NCBI RefSeq assembly: GCF_002744755.1
Contig: NZ_KZ319293.1
Span: 1 to 64,000, forward strand
Source: Leeuwenhoekiella nanhaiensis
Lineage (GTDB): Bacteria > Bacteroidota > Bacteroidia > Flavobacteriales > Flavobacteriaceae
Length of the DNA stretch: 64,000 nt
Direction of reading: 5' to 3'
Shown: in pieces, positions 44,700-52,655 of the stretch
Position numbering within the stretch: position 1 is the stretch's first letter
Layout: every line of letters begins with the position of its first letter
The notes under the pieces: model-generated
The model's database searches: none
Told to the model about the DNA's origin: nothing
Seen by the model: the letters and a program-made list of their open reading frames with translations, nothing else
Program-made: the position numbers and the translations under genes

Positions 44700-45239
44700 A
44701 TGAAAAAATTACTCTCACTACTCGCCCTATTTGCCGTTATATTAACCTCTTGTACCGGTGATCCGGGACCTCCGGGACGCGATGGATTTGATGGGGTTGA
44801 TGGATTGGACGCTGAATATGCCAAGGTAATTGAAGTAACTACAGACTTCAATTACGATGGTACAAATGGAATTTGGTTTACTAATTTTATTGATTTCCCT
44901 TCCAACGTTGAATTTTTGGACGGTGATGCAGTTCTAGCTTACAGATTGGAAGATGTTGTAGACGGTCTTGATGTTTGGACGCAATTACCTCACAATTTTT
45001 TTCTCGCTGAAGGTACAATGCAATATGTCTTTACGCATACTACAGGAGATATTCAATTTATAATCGACGGTAACTTTGATCTTTCAAATATTGCTACAGA
45101 CTATACGGATACTCAGACCTTTAGATATGTGTTAATACCAACTGAATTTGCTGAAAATTTTAACGGTGACTTCTCTAATTTGAATGCAGTCATGAATGCT
45201 TTAGAGCTTCAGGAATCTGACGTTAAAAAATTGAACTAA
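44700..45239 (+). CDS. Lipoprotein with short collagen-like segment
   Basis: Lipobox LTSC with lipid on Cys18, followed at once by a Gly-X-Y run (GDPGPPGRDGFDGVDGLD, six triplets). The rest, about 140 residues, is a beta-rich domain with many Asp and aromatic residues. Collagen-like linkers of this kind follow the lipid anchor in a set of Bacteroidota lipoproteins. The function is not known. The short linker may hold the domain away from the membrane. Confidence 0.7.
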   Translation: MKKLLSLLALFAVILTSCTGDPGPPGRDGFDGVDGLDAEYAKVIEVTTDFNYDGTNGIWFTNFIDFPSNVEFLDGDAVLAYRLEDVVDGLDVWTQLPHNFFLAEGTMQYVFTHTTGDIQFIIDGNFDLSNIATDYTDTQTFRYVLIPTEFAENFNGDFSNLNAVMNALELQESDVKKLN

Positions 45240-45263
45240 TTCTATTTGAATCATTCAACAAAT

Positions 45264-45830
45264 ATGAAAGGCTTACTTACGGAAATACGACAGTGTTCCG
45301 TTTGTAAGCCTTTTTTGCCTTTAGGCCCTAACCCTATTATTTCGGCTTCGCCAAAAAGCAAAATCGTTTTGGCCAGTCAGGCTCCCGGGCGTATTGCCCA
45401 CGAGCAGTCGGTCGCATGGGACGATCCCAGCGGGCGCCGTCTGCGCGAATGGCTTGATGTAGATGACAAAACCTTTTACAATCCCGATAATTTTGCGATT
45501 CTGCCTTTAGGCTTTTGCTACCCAGGCAAAGGCAAAACCGGCGATCTCCCGCCCAGACCGGAGTGTGCTCCGCTTTGGCATAAACAGGTAACCGACAGAT
45601 TTGAATGCGACCCACTTTACATCTTAATCGGTAATCATTCTCAGCAATTCTACCTTCAGGATAAGCTCACGTTAACGCGGCGTATTCAGAATTTTGAGGC
45701 TTATTTGCCCAAGTATTTTGTACTCCCACATCCTTCTCCGGTTAATCATTTCTGGCTGAATAAAAACAAGTGGTTTGAAAGCGATGTTTTGCCGGTTCTT
45801 AAAGCCGAAATCCAAAAACGCCTTTCGTAA
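45264..45830 (+). CDS. Uracil-DNA glycosylase-like protein with four Cys
   Basis: Start at the ATG of MKGLLTEIRQC; a TTG six codons upstream is less likely. It belongs to the UDG superfamily: motif A-like ASQAPGRIAHEQSVAWDDPSG read in two parts, and motif B HPSPVNHFW. Cysteines 11, 14, 85 and 101 have the CxxC...C-x15-C layout of the 4Fe-4S cluster in family 4/5 glycosylases. The catalytic motif A differs from canonical GEAPG, so the excised base is uncertain. Likely in base-excision repair. Confidence 0.75.
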   Translation: MKGLLTEIRQCSVCKPFLPLGPNPIISASPKSKIVLASQAPGRIAHEQSVAWDDPSGRRLREWLDVDDKTFYNPDNFAILPLGFCYPGKGKTGDLPPRPECAPLWHKQVTDRFECDPLYILIGNHSQQFYLQDKLTLTRRIQNFEAYLPKYFVLPHPSPVNHFWLNKNKWFESDVLPVLKAEIQKRLS

Positions 45831-45918
45831 GCCTGTTTCTTAAAAATCCCGAAGCTTTAGCGGTTCGTTTTTTAGGCTTTTTATCCGTAAATTCGTGCCT
45901 TCAAATTTCACGGAAACT

Positions 45919-47295
45919 ATGAGTAAATACGATATTATTGTCTTAGGAAGTGGACCCGGTGGTTATGTTACAGCTATCAGAGCTTCACAATTAGGTTTTA
46001 AAACCGCTATTGTAGAAAAAGAAAGCCTTGGAGGGGTTTGCTTAAACTGGGGCTGTATCCCTACCAAAGCCCTGCTTAAAAGTGCTCAGGTATTTGAATA
46101 CCTTAAGCATGCCGAAGACTACGGTCTTAAAGTAGAAGGTGCCGATAAGGATTTTGACGCGGTAGTAAAGCGCAGTCGTAACGTGGCAGAAGGGATGAGC
46201 AAAGGCGTTCAGTTCCTGATGAAGAAAAATAAAATCGATGTTATTGAAGGTTTTGGCAAGTTAAAACCCGGTAAAAAAATTGATGTTGACGGTACCGAAT
46301 ACAGTGCAGATCATATCATCGTCGCTACCGGAGCACGCTCTCGCGAATTGCCCAGTTTACCACAGGATGGTAAGAAAATCATTGGCTATCGTAAGGCGAT
46401 GACGCTGGAGAAGCAACCTAAAAGCATGATCGTCGTAGGATCTGGAGCTATTGGTTGTGAGTTTGGTAGCTTTTACAATTCTATGGGTACCGAAGTGACC
46501 ATCGTAGAATATATGCCAAACATCGTTCCTGTAGAAGATGAGGAAGTGTCTAAGCAATTTGAACGCAGTCTAAAAAAAGCGGGCATCAAAATTATGACCG
46601 AAGCTTCTGTGGAGTCTGTTGATACTTCAGGAGAAGGTGTGGTTGCTACCGTAAAGACTAAAAAAGGAGAAGAAAAACTGGAAGCAGATATCGTGCTTTC
46701 GGCAGTAGGTATTAAAACCAATATTGAAGGCATTGGCCTTGAAGACGTGGGTATTATTACCGATAAGGATAAAGTGATTGTTAACGACTGGTACCAGACT
46801 AACATGCCCGGTTATTACGCTATCGGTGATATCACTCCGGGCCCTGCGCTGGCTCACGTAGCTTCAGCAGAAGGCATTATTTGTGTGGAAAAAATCGCGG
46901 GTATGCACGTAGAGAAATTAGACTACGGCAACATCCCGGGATGTACGTATGCATCGCCTGAAATTGCTTCGGTAGGTATGACCGAAAAACAAGCGAAAGA
47001 AGCGGGTTACGAACTCAAAATCGGGAAATTCCCATTCTCGGCTTCCGGTAAGGCAAGTGCAGCCGGAAACAAAGATGGTTTTGTAAAAGTAATTTTTGAT
47101 GCTAAATACGGGGAGTGGTTGGGTTGCCATATGATTGGCGCCGGTGTAACCGATATGATTGCCGAAGCTGTTTTAGGCCGTAAGCTGGAAACTACCGGTC
47201 ACGAGGTGCTTAAAGCTGTGCACCCACACCCTACTATGAGTGAGGCTGTGATGGAAGCTGTTGCTGCCGCTTACGATGAAGTGATTCACTTATAG
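45919..47295 (+). CDS. lpdA: Dihydrolipoyl dehydrogenase
   Basis: The E3 component of 2-oxoacid dehydrogenase complexes and the glycine cleavage system; it reoxidises dihydrolipoyl groups with NAD+. FAD-binding GSGPGGYVTAI, redox disulfide Cys41/Cys46 in GGVCLNWGCIPTK, NAD-binding VGSGAIGCEFG and the His-Glu pair in HPHPTMSEAVMEA. At 458 residues it is of normal length. The ATG of MSKYDIIVLG is the start. No E1 or E2 gene is adjacent. Confidence 0.95.
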   Translation: MSKYDIIVLGSGPGGYVTAIRASQLGFKTAIVEKESLGGVCLNWGCIPTKALLKSAQVFEYLKHAEDYGLKVEGADKDFDAVVKRSRNVAEGMSKGVQFLMKKNKIDVIEGFGKLKPGKKIDVDGTEYSADHIIVATGARSRELPSLPQDGKKIIGYRKAMTLEKQPKSMIVVGSGAIGCEFGSFYNSMGTEVTIVEYMPNIVPVEDEEVSKQFERSLKKAGIKIMTEASVESVDTSGEGVVATVKTKKGEEKLEADIVLSAVGIKTNIEGIGLEDVGIITDKDKVIVNDWYQTNMPGYYAIGDITPGPALAHVASAEGIICVEKIAGMHVEKLDYGNIPGCTYASPEIASVGMTEKQAKEAGYELKIGKFPFSASGKASAAGNKDGFVKVIFDAKYGEWLGCHMIGAGVTDMIAEAVLGRKLETTGHEVLKAVHPHPTMSEAVMEAVAAAYDEVIHL

Positions 47296-47325
47296 ACGTT
47301 AGACGTTACACGTTACACGTTAGAC
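47294..47325. repeat. 7-bp tandem repeat (AGACGTT/ACACGTT)
   Basis: Two copies of AGACGTT, two of ACACGTT and a partial AGAC follow directly after lpdA's stop codon. Confidence 0.85.
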
Positions 47326-47331
47326 AAAATT

Positions 47332-47367
47332 AAAAACCCTGGGATAAATCAATCCAAGGGTTTTTTT
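47332..47367. terminator. lpdA terminator
   Basis: AAAAACCCTGGGAT and ATCCAAGGGTTTTT pair with one mismatch around a 6-base loop, then a T-run on the plus strand. Confidence 0.8.
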
Positions 47368-47461
47368 ATTCCTAGTGTTTTTATTGTTCATATATTCAAC
47401 TCACCCCCTTCCCTCTAATTACCTCTCAAAAGCAACACTATTAACCAATAACAATTAACAA

Positions 47462-48190
47462 TTAACTACCCGGCACCAGATCACAAAACCAAAAGCCGGT
47501 GTCCCAGAGCTTTTCGTCATCGCTAAAGCAATTATCCTCCTCATTATCGGCAGGGGCATAATTGCGGAGCATTTTTTCGCCTATGCGAAAGTCGACCGGA
47601 TTTTTAAAAATTGGTCCGTCAAAAACAAAGGTGTGAAACTCTCCGTTTTCACCACATGGGTCTACACCTTCCGGTAAATCGGCTATAAACTGTTTGTCAA
47701 TTACCCGCCCTGCAAAAGATTCGTCGAGTAGTTTGGCATTCACACAAACCGTAATCGCTTTAAAACCCAGATCGATGAACTTGTTAATAAGCGCTTTCGT
47801 ATCCTGTTCCCAAAGCGGAAAAACAGCCTGAAGCCCAACTGATTTCAATTGGTCTTCCCGATACTTTCGTAAATCTTCCAGAAAAATATCTCCAAAAATT
47901 GCGTGCGTGTTTCCGGCGTCTTTCAATCTTCGGGCGGCGTCACCCAAAATTCTGGAATATTCAGACATCGAAACATTTCCGTTTAAAGAAATTTTCTCCA
48001 GCGGAAAACCTAAAGCTTCAGCCTGTAAATCGAGTAATTCTTCGCGTAAACCGTGCATTGAGACCCGGTTCACATCGGCATTCACAGTCGTCACTAATTG
48101 GGTGATTTCGAATTCTGATTGCTGAAGTATTTGATAAAGGGCCAAAGCCGAATCTTTACCACTACTCCAGTTGAAATAAGCTTGTTTCAA
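47462..48190 (-). CDS. Dph6-like PP-loop ATPase
   Basis: An adenine-nucleotide alpha-hydrolase fold with PP-loop WSSGKDSALAL at residues 8-18. The C-terminal motif EGVDPCGENGEFHTFVFDGP is characteristic of the diphthine-ammonia ligase (Dph6 / MJ0570) family. Bacteria have no diphthamide on EF-G, so the eukaryotic reaction cannot apply. Amidation or adenylation of another substrate is likely. The gene is nine bases upstream-adjacent to aroQ on the same strand, so they may be co-transcribed. Confidence 0.82.
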   Translation of the reverse strand: MKQAYFNWSSGKDSALALYQILQQSEFEITQLVTTVNADVNRVSMHGLREELLDLQAEALGFPLEKISLNGNVSMSEYSRILGDAARRLKDAGNTHAIFGDIFLEDLRKYREDQLKSVGLQAVFPLWEQDTKALINKFIDLGFKAITVCVNAKLLDESFAGRVIDKQFIADLPEGVDPCGENGEFHTFVFDGPIFKNPVDFRIGEKMLRNYAPADNEEDNCFSDDEKLWDTGFWFCDLVPGS

Positions 48191-48199
48191 AAGATGAAT

Positions 48200-48625
48200 T
48201 TACAGGAACGATTTGATCGCCAGTTCATAACTCTGCAAACCAAAACCTATAATGATGCCTTTGGCGTGCTTAGAAACGTAAGACTGATGCCGAAAGGCCT
48301 CACGGGCAAAGGTGTTGGAGATGTGCACTTCAACAACGGGCACGCTTACCGCTGCAATGGCATCGCCAATGCCCACCGAAGTATGTGTATATGCAGCCGC
48401 ATTGAGGACAATACCGTCAAAAACACCGTCAGCGTCCTGAATTTTGGTAATCAAATCGCCTTCAGAATTGGATTGAAAATAGGATAACTCCGTCTCCTTA
48501 AACTGAAATTGCAATTTAGAAAAGTAATCCTCAAAGGACTGACTGCCGTAAATACCGGGTTCGCGTTTGCCCAGCAGATTGAGATTGGGACCGTTAAGGA
48601 TAAGTATTTTGAGTTCCTGAGCCAT
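48200..48625 (-). CDS. aroQ: 3-dehydroquinate dehydratase, type II
   Basis: Third step of the shikimate pathway, dehydration of 3-dehydroquinate. Opening ILNGPNLNLLGKREPGIYG with the catalytic Tyr26, then EVHISN with the catalytic His101 and the substrate-binding FRHQSYVS. The 141-residue length is typical of the dodecameric type II enzyme. It precedes the Dph6-like gene by nine bases. Confidence 0.95.
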   Translation of the reverse strand: MAQELKILILNGPNLNLLGKREPGIYGSQSFEDYFSKLQFQFKETELSYFQSNSEGDLITKIQDADGVFDGIVLNAAAYTHTSVGIGDAIAAVSVPVVEVHISNTFAREAFRHQSYVSKHAKGIIIGFGLQSYELAIKSFL

Positions 48626-48643
48626 GGGTTGTTATTTGAAGTT

Positions 48644-48651
48644 TAAAGATA
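48644..48651 (-). promoter_or_regulatory. Candidate -7 element of aroQ
   Basis: Minus strand TATCTTTA, 18 bases before the aroQ start. No -33 TTG at standard spacing. Confidence 0.35.
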
Positions 48652-48667
48652 GTTGTTTATCAAAAAT

Positions 48668-49240
48668 CTAAAAACGATAACCCAGCCCAATGTTTAAGTA
48701 ATTGGTTCGAATCTCTGGAGTATTATCGCTTTTAAAATATCTATTAAGTTGAAAAGTATAGCGTGCTTCTAAAAATAAACTTTTAGTAAAGTCGTATCCC
48801 AGCCCTGCACCTGCCCCAATATTCAGCTTATTGATATCATCATTAAAAGGCCCAAGATCCTCAAGATTGTAAGTAAACTGTGGGCCGGCAAGAATATTAA
48901 AGCCGCTTTCAGCAATGTAATAGTGCAAGGCTAAGGGAATCTGTAAAAAATTAGATTCAGTGTATCTGGCATAATTAAGGCTTCCCGAAATCGCCATAGC
49001 ACCTTCTAACCTATACTGACCACCAAGACCAAGATAATATCCATTAGCAGTTTCAGTAGAAGTAAATTCCCCAATTAAGAAAGGGTCATCAGGTGTATAA
49101 ATATTTATTTCTGAATAATCGACGCTTAAGCGGGAAGTAACGTGCAAATATCCTGCATTCACGTCCCATTTAAATTCCTGTGCAGAACCAGATAAAACGG
49201 AAATACTTAAAACTAAAAAAAGAATAAAGTGTTTCATCAT
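48668..49240 (-). CDS. Outer-membrane beta-barrel protein (array member 4)
   Basis: A signal peptide (to about LSGSAQ) and then alternating strands ending in aromatic IGLGYRF, typical of small 8-stranded OMPs. It is most similar to the next upstream gene: ALHYYIAESGFNILAGPQF matches the neighbour's KYYISESGFHLMGGPQ. It begins with two ATG codons. Only 59 bases separate the two genes, and a terminator lies there, so expression may rely on read-through. Confidence 0.8.
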   Translation of the reverse strand: MMKHFILFLVLSISVLSGSAQEFKWDVNAGYLHVTSRLSVDYSEINIYTPDDPFLIGEFTSTETANGYYLGLGGQYRLEGAMAISGSLNYARYTESNFLQIPLALHYYIAESGFNILAGPQFTYNLEDLGPFNDDINKLNIGAGAGLGYDFTKSLFLEARYTFQLNRYFKSDNTPEIRTNYLNIGLGYRF

Positions 49241-49257
49241 AAAATGATTTAATTAAA

Positions 49258-49279
49258 AAAGGCTTCCGAAGAAGCCTTT
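49258..49279 (-). terminator. Hairpin between two OMP genes
   Basis: AAAGGCTTC / GAAGCCTTT, 9 bp with a 4-base loop. On the minus strand TTT continues into a T-run. Confidence 0.75.
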
Positions 49280-49299
49280 AAATAAAAGATCTCAGTGAA

Positions 49300-49827
49300 T
49301 TAGAACTTATAACCTACACCTATCTGTAATGAATTGATTCGCGCAGTAACACCATCCGCTCCTTCCAGATCACTACTAACTCGGTTAGTTAATTCGAATG
49401 CATATCTGGCATTAATAAAAAAGCTTTCATTGATATCATATCCTAACCCAAAGGCTGCATCGATACCCAAGTTATTGATCCCTTCTGCCTCTTCATCGAT
49501 ATTTAAAGTTGCCTGAGGTCCACCCATTAAATGAAAACCAGATTCTGAAATATAATATTTTAGAAAAATAGGAATATAGAGAAGACCACTATCATTGATG
49601 TTTCCATAGAGTACTTCTGGCTGTATGTGAAGAGATTCAGTTAGCCCTATATCAACCAAGGCTCCAAGATAAAATCCAGAATCTGAACTGGAAAATGAAG
49701 CAGCTCCATCTGCAGAGGCTTTAGCTTCAGCGTTCAAAAAACCTGCTGTTAATCCAAATTTAGTTTCCTGAGCAAACAATGAAGAAGTTGACAAAGCAAC
49801 AAGCAATAATAATGTGATTTTTTTCAT
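49300..49827 (-). CDS. Outer-membrane beta-barrel protein (array member 3)
   Basis: Signal peptide ending LFAQ, then a 155-residue barrel ending in IGVGYKF. Paralogous to array member 4 and more distantly to members 1 and 2 (HIQPEVLYG is shared). The family (porin-like / PorT-like small barrels) has no known transport substrate here. A TAnnTTTG element lies 24 bases upstream. Confidence 0.82.
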   Translation of the reverse strand: MKKITLLLLVALSTSSLFAQETKFGLTAGFLNAEAKASADGAASFSSSDSGFYLGALVDIGLTESLHIQPEVLYGNINDSGLLYIPIFLKYYISESGFHLMGGPQATLNIDEEAEGINNLGIDAAFGLGYDINESFFINARYAFELTNRVSSDLEGADGVTARINSLQIGVGYKF

Positions 49828-49850
49828 AATGAAATTTTAATAGTTTAAAA

Positions 49851-49858
49851 CAAACATA
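49851..49858 (-). promoter_or_regulatory. -7 element of OMP array member 3
   Basis: Minus strand TATGTTTG, an exact TAnnTTTG match 23 bases before the start codon. Confidence 0.5.
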
Positions 49859-49976
49859 ATGCGTTTAACTATTAAGTTAGTTTACTTTATAATGTGTTTT
49901 CAGTAATTGACTGAATATCAATATTCAATCCAATCAATTTATTTTGATTCTAATTAGAACTAAATCGGTTTAAATG

Positions 49977-50003
49977 AAAAAGCCCCGCAATCGCGAGGCT
50001 TTT
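49977..50003 (-). terminator. Terminator of OMP array member 2
   Basis: AAAAGCCCCGC / GCGAGGCTTTT, an 11-position stem with one mismatch and loop AATC. It resembles the terminator of member 1. Confidence 0.78.
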
Positions 50004-50029
50004 GAGTGGTTGATTAGTTGTTTAAACTA

Positions 50030-50632
50030 CTAGAATACATAACCTACACCGGCCTGTACCGCGTAGTTGTAAGCATTTACATTGTCATAAATACGGGTAA
50101 ATCCACGGGTATAGCGTCCCTGAATAAAGAAGCCGCTGTCAAACTGATATTCTAAACCGGCAGCGGTACCTAATTCAAAAGTGTTTGCGCCATCAACGAT
50201 ATTCACATCCCCTCCATTGCTTACCGGTTGATAATCTACCTCTTCATTAACCAAAAAGTTGATAGAAGGTCCTGCCTGCAGGCTTAAACCATCAACAAGG
50301 TAAATTTTGGCTAAAAGAGGTACCTGGATGTAATCTAATTGATATTCAATATTCTCGTCAATATCTAAGAAATTATCTTCATCAATCGCAGCGATGGTTG
50401 ATCCCTGCGCAGAATAAATCACCTCGGGTTGAAAGGAGAATTTATCGCTTATAGGAAGTTCGGCTACAAGACCACCATTAAAGCTTAACCGGGTGTCCTG
50501 ATCTCTTGAATCACTTCCGGTGATGTTTGAGACATTCAGTCCGGCTTTTACTCCAAATCTATAAGCGCTCTGTGCAAAACTTGCTGTGGTTCCTAAAGCG
50601 ATTAAACCCGCCATTAAAACTAATTTTTTCAT
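50030..50632 (-). CDS. Outer-membrane beta-barrel protein (array member 2)
   Basis: Start at the ATG of MKKLVLMAGLIALG; a longer frame adds 14 residues that look untranslated. Signal peptide ending SFAQ. The barrel shows RFGVKAGLNVSNITG, FSFQPEVIYSAQG, LDYIQVPLLAKIYLVDGLSLQAGP (in parts), ending QAGVGYVF. It is closely related to array member 1, sharing LDYI-VP-LAKIYLV. Confidence 0.86.
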   Translation of the reverse strand: MKKLVLMAGLIALGTTASFAQSAYRFGVKAGLNVSNITGSDSRDQDTRLSFNGGLVAELPISDKFSFQPEVIYSAQGSTIAAIDEDNFLDIDENIEYQLDYIQVPLLAKIYLVDGLSLQAGPSINFLVNEEVDYQPVSNGGDVNIVDGANTFELGTAAGLEYQFDSGFFIQGRYTRGFTRIYDNVNAYNYAVQAGVGYVF

Positions 50633-50656
50633 GTTTTTTGTTTTTAGAATTTTGAA

Positions 50657-50664
50657 CAAAACTA
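50657..50664 (-). promoter_or_regulatory. -7 element of OMP array member 2
   Basis: Minus strand TAGTTTTG, an exact TAnnTTTG match 24 bases before the start codon. Confidence 0.5.
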
Positions 50665-50911
50665 GTGACAGCAAGGCCTCACGGGTGCTAATGAAGACCT
50701 AATGTTTCGCTAACAAAATCACAATTGGGAGCTATTTTCGCTTCTTAAATTAAAGTATTTGACTTTGTGTAACTTACAGATTAAAAGCTGAAAATGACTT
50801 TTCAGATAGCATTTAGAAAATACTAAAACCCAACAATTTAAAGGAAATCCGTCTCTTTTAGAATAGGATTGAAAATGTGAAAATTTGTTAATAAGACTGG
50901 GGCTAGGTCAT

Positions 50912-50936
50912 AAAAAAAGCCTCGCATTGCGAGGCT
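50912..50936 (-). terminator. Terminator of OMP array member 1
   Basis: AGCCTCGC / GCGAGGCT, 8 bp with a 3-base loop and a run of T on the minus strand. Confidence 0.85.
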
Positions 50937-50961
50937 CAGTTTTATATACTTTAGATTTTTC

Positions 50962-51561
50962 TTAGTTGAAGATAAAACCTAGTGAAGCGGCAAACACACC
51001 ATTTTTGGTAGAATCATCTCCGGTTTCTCCATCATAGATATCGGTAAAACCTTGCGTGTAACGCGCGTTTAAATACAGACCTCCATTAAATTTATAACCT
51101 ACACCCACAGCACCTGCAAAGTCAATGTCGTTAAAGTTGTCTTCGTTTAGACCTATTGTAGCGTTAGGACCATCAATTTTGCTCTCAACTAAAAAGCCAA
51201 CCTGTGGACCTGCTTCTAAATAAAGCCCCTGTACCAAATAGATTTTTGCCAAAACAGGGACATTTATATAATCTAGTTGAAACTCGGTATCTTCTGCATC
51301 TTCGCGCTGAACCAGGTCAAAACCCTGCCCGGAATAAAAAACCTCTGGTTGGATTGCAAATTTTTCAGAAACCGGAATTTCTAATACTGCACCCAGATTG
51401 AATGAAGTACGTGCACTGTCGTCATCATATTCACCGAAACCATCACCGGTTAAGTTTGAAAAGTTTACACCTCCTTTGATACCAAAGGCTAGATCACTTT
51501 GTGCCATCATTGCAGATGAACCGCTAATCACAAGTATTGCTGCTAAAAATAATTTTTTCAT
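50962..51561 (-). CDS. Outer-membrane beta-barrel protein (array member 1)
   Basis: Signal peptide ending AMMAQ, then a barrel of about 180 residues: AFGIKGGVNFSNLTG, FAIQPEVFYSGQGF, LDYINVPVLAKIYLV, ending AASLGFIFN. It is the closest paralogue of member 2. The four barrel genes lie between aroQ and xerD on one strand and mostly carry their own -7 elements and terminators, so they are separate units rather than an operon. Confidence 0.87.
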   Translation of the reverse strand: MKKLFLAAILVISGSSAMMAQSDLAFGIKGGVNFSNLTGDGFGEYDDDSARTSFNLGAVLEIPVSEKFAIQPEVFYSGQGFDLVQREDAEDTEFQLDYINVPVLAKIYLVQGLYLEAGPQVGFLVESKIDGPNATIGLNEDNFNDIDFAGAVGVGYKFNGGLYLNARYTQGFTDIYDGETGDDSTKNGVFAASLGFIFN

Positions 51562-51584
51562 CGTTTTAAGTTTTAAATTTGAGA

Positions 51585-51592
51585 CAAAGCTA
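51585..51592 (-). promoter_or_regulatory. -7 element of OMP array member 1
   Basis: Minus strand TAGCTTTG, an exact TAnnTTTG match 23 bases before the start codon. A TTG lies 24 bases upstream. Confidence 0.5.
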
Positions 51593-51669
51593 CGTGCCCA
51601 CTCTACGTCATTTTCCCAACGCCTAATTAAATATTATTTAAAATATTCTAAAACTTCCTTCAGTATTTA

Positions 51670-52566
51670 ATGATTTGGCAAAAAACATTAACAGATTACA
51701 GTATTTACCTAAAACTGGAAAGAGGACTTTCTGAAAATTCAGTGCTCAGCTACAGCCTCGATATTGAAAAACTGATTAGATGGATTGAGGCGCATAATGT
51801 GACTCAAACACCGGTTTCTATTGATCGGGAAACACTTCAGGATTTTATTTATCATTCAGCCAAAGAACTCTCTGCACGCTCACAGGCCAGGCTTATTTCG
51901 GGTCTGAAAGGATTTTTTGAGTATTTGATTTTTGAAGATTATCGGAAAGACAACCCTACCGATTTAATTGAGTCGCCTAAAATTGGTCGCAAGTTACCGG
52001 ATACACTTTCTGAAGACGAGATTGACCGAATCATCAGCAGTATTGATTTAAGTACACCCCAGGGAGAGCGTAACCGGGCCATCCTTGAAACACTTTACGC
52101 CTGCGGCCTGCGTGTCTCTGAATTGCTGAGCCTAAAACTTTCGGATCTTTATTTTAAAGAAGGCTACATATTAGTTACCGGAAAAGGGAATAAGCAACGT
52201 TTTGTACCTATTGCGGCAAGTACACAAAAATACATTACTATATATAGAGACGATATCAGAGTGCATCAAAAGCCGCAACCCGGCCACACCGATATTTTGT
52301 TTCTGAACCGAAGAGGAAAATCACTTACCCGCGCAATGATCTTTACTATTGTGCGCAATCAAACCCGTGAAGCAGGCATCAAGAAAAAAATAAGTCCGCA
52401 CACCTTTAGACATTCCTTTGCCACACATCTTTTAGAAAACGGAGCCGATTTACGAGCCATACAACAAATGCTGGGTCATGAAAGCATAACCACTACCGAA
52501 ATTTATATGCATGTAGACCGAAGTCATCTTGCTGAAATGGTCAATCGTTTTCATCCAAGAAGGTAA
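51670..52566 (+). CDS. xerD: Tyrosine recombinase XerD
   Basis: Resolves chromosome dimers at the dif site with its partner. The N-terminal SAM-like core-binding domain covers about 1-90. The catalytic residues are all present: Arg148, Lys172, His244, Arg247, His270 and the nucleophile Tyr279 (HTFRHSFATHLL, LGHESITTTEIYMH). At 298 residues with no cargo genes nearby, it is the housekeeping recombinase rather than an element integrase. Confidence 0.94.
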   Translation: MIWQKTLTDYSIYLKLERGLSENSVLSYSLDIEKLIRWIEAHNVTQTPVSIDRETLQDFIYHSAKELSARSQARLISGLKGFFEYLIFEDYRKDNPTDLIESPKIGRKLPDTLSEDEIDRIISSIDLSTPQGERNRAILETLYACGLRVSELLSLKLSDLYFKEGYILVTGKGNKQRFVPIAASTQKYITIYRDDIRVHQKPQPGHTDILFLNRRGKSLTRAMIFTIVRNQTREAGIKKKISPHTFRHSFATHLLENGADLRAIQQMLGHESITTTEIYMHVDRSHLAEMVNRFHPRR

Positions 52567-52594
52567 ATATGCTTATCACAGCATCTAAAACAAA

Positions 52595-52622
52595 AATCCC
52601 GATTCATCGCTGAACCGGGATT
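52595..52622. terminator. Terminator between xerD and hsp20
   Basis: AATCCCG-A-TTCA pairs with TGAA-C-CGGGATT (12 positions, one mismatch, loop TCGC). A-rich on the left and weakly T-rich on the right. Confidence 0.75.
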
Positions 52623-52655
52623 CTCTAACAAACTAACCAAAAAAACTAAACCAAA

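Larger units (their letters stand above)
50633..50961. other. Intergenic region between OMP array members 1 and 2
   Basis: It holds a -7 element, the member 1 terminator and otherwise A/T-rich sequence with no gene or repeat I can support. Confidence 0.6.

Noticed and set aside
47294-47325. Short direct repeats considered as the start of a CRISPR array
   Set aside because: Units of seven bases are adjacent with no spacers, and no cas genes are near.
47294-47325. Minus-strand TGTAAC and CGTCT words in the 7-bp repeats as an ECF promoter
   Set aside because: They arise from the repeat unit itself, the spacing is wrong and the adjacent gene on that strand is far away.
51670-52566. Tyrosine recombinase considered as an integrase of a mobile element
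   Set aside because: The sequence is XerD-like, there is no tRNA, attachment repeat or cargo, and the flanking genes are chromosomal.
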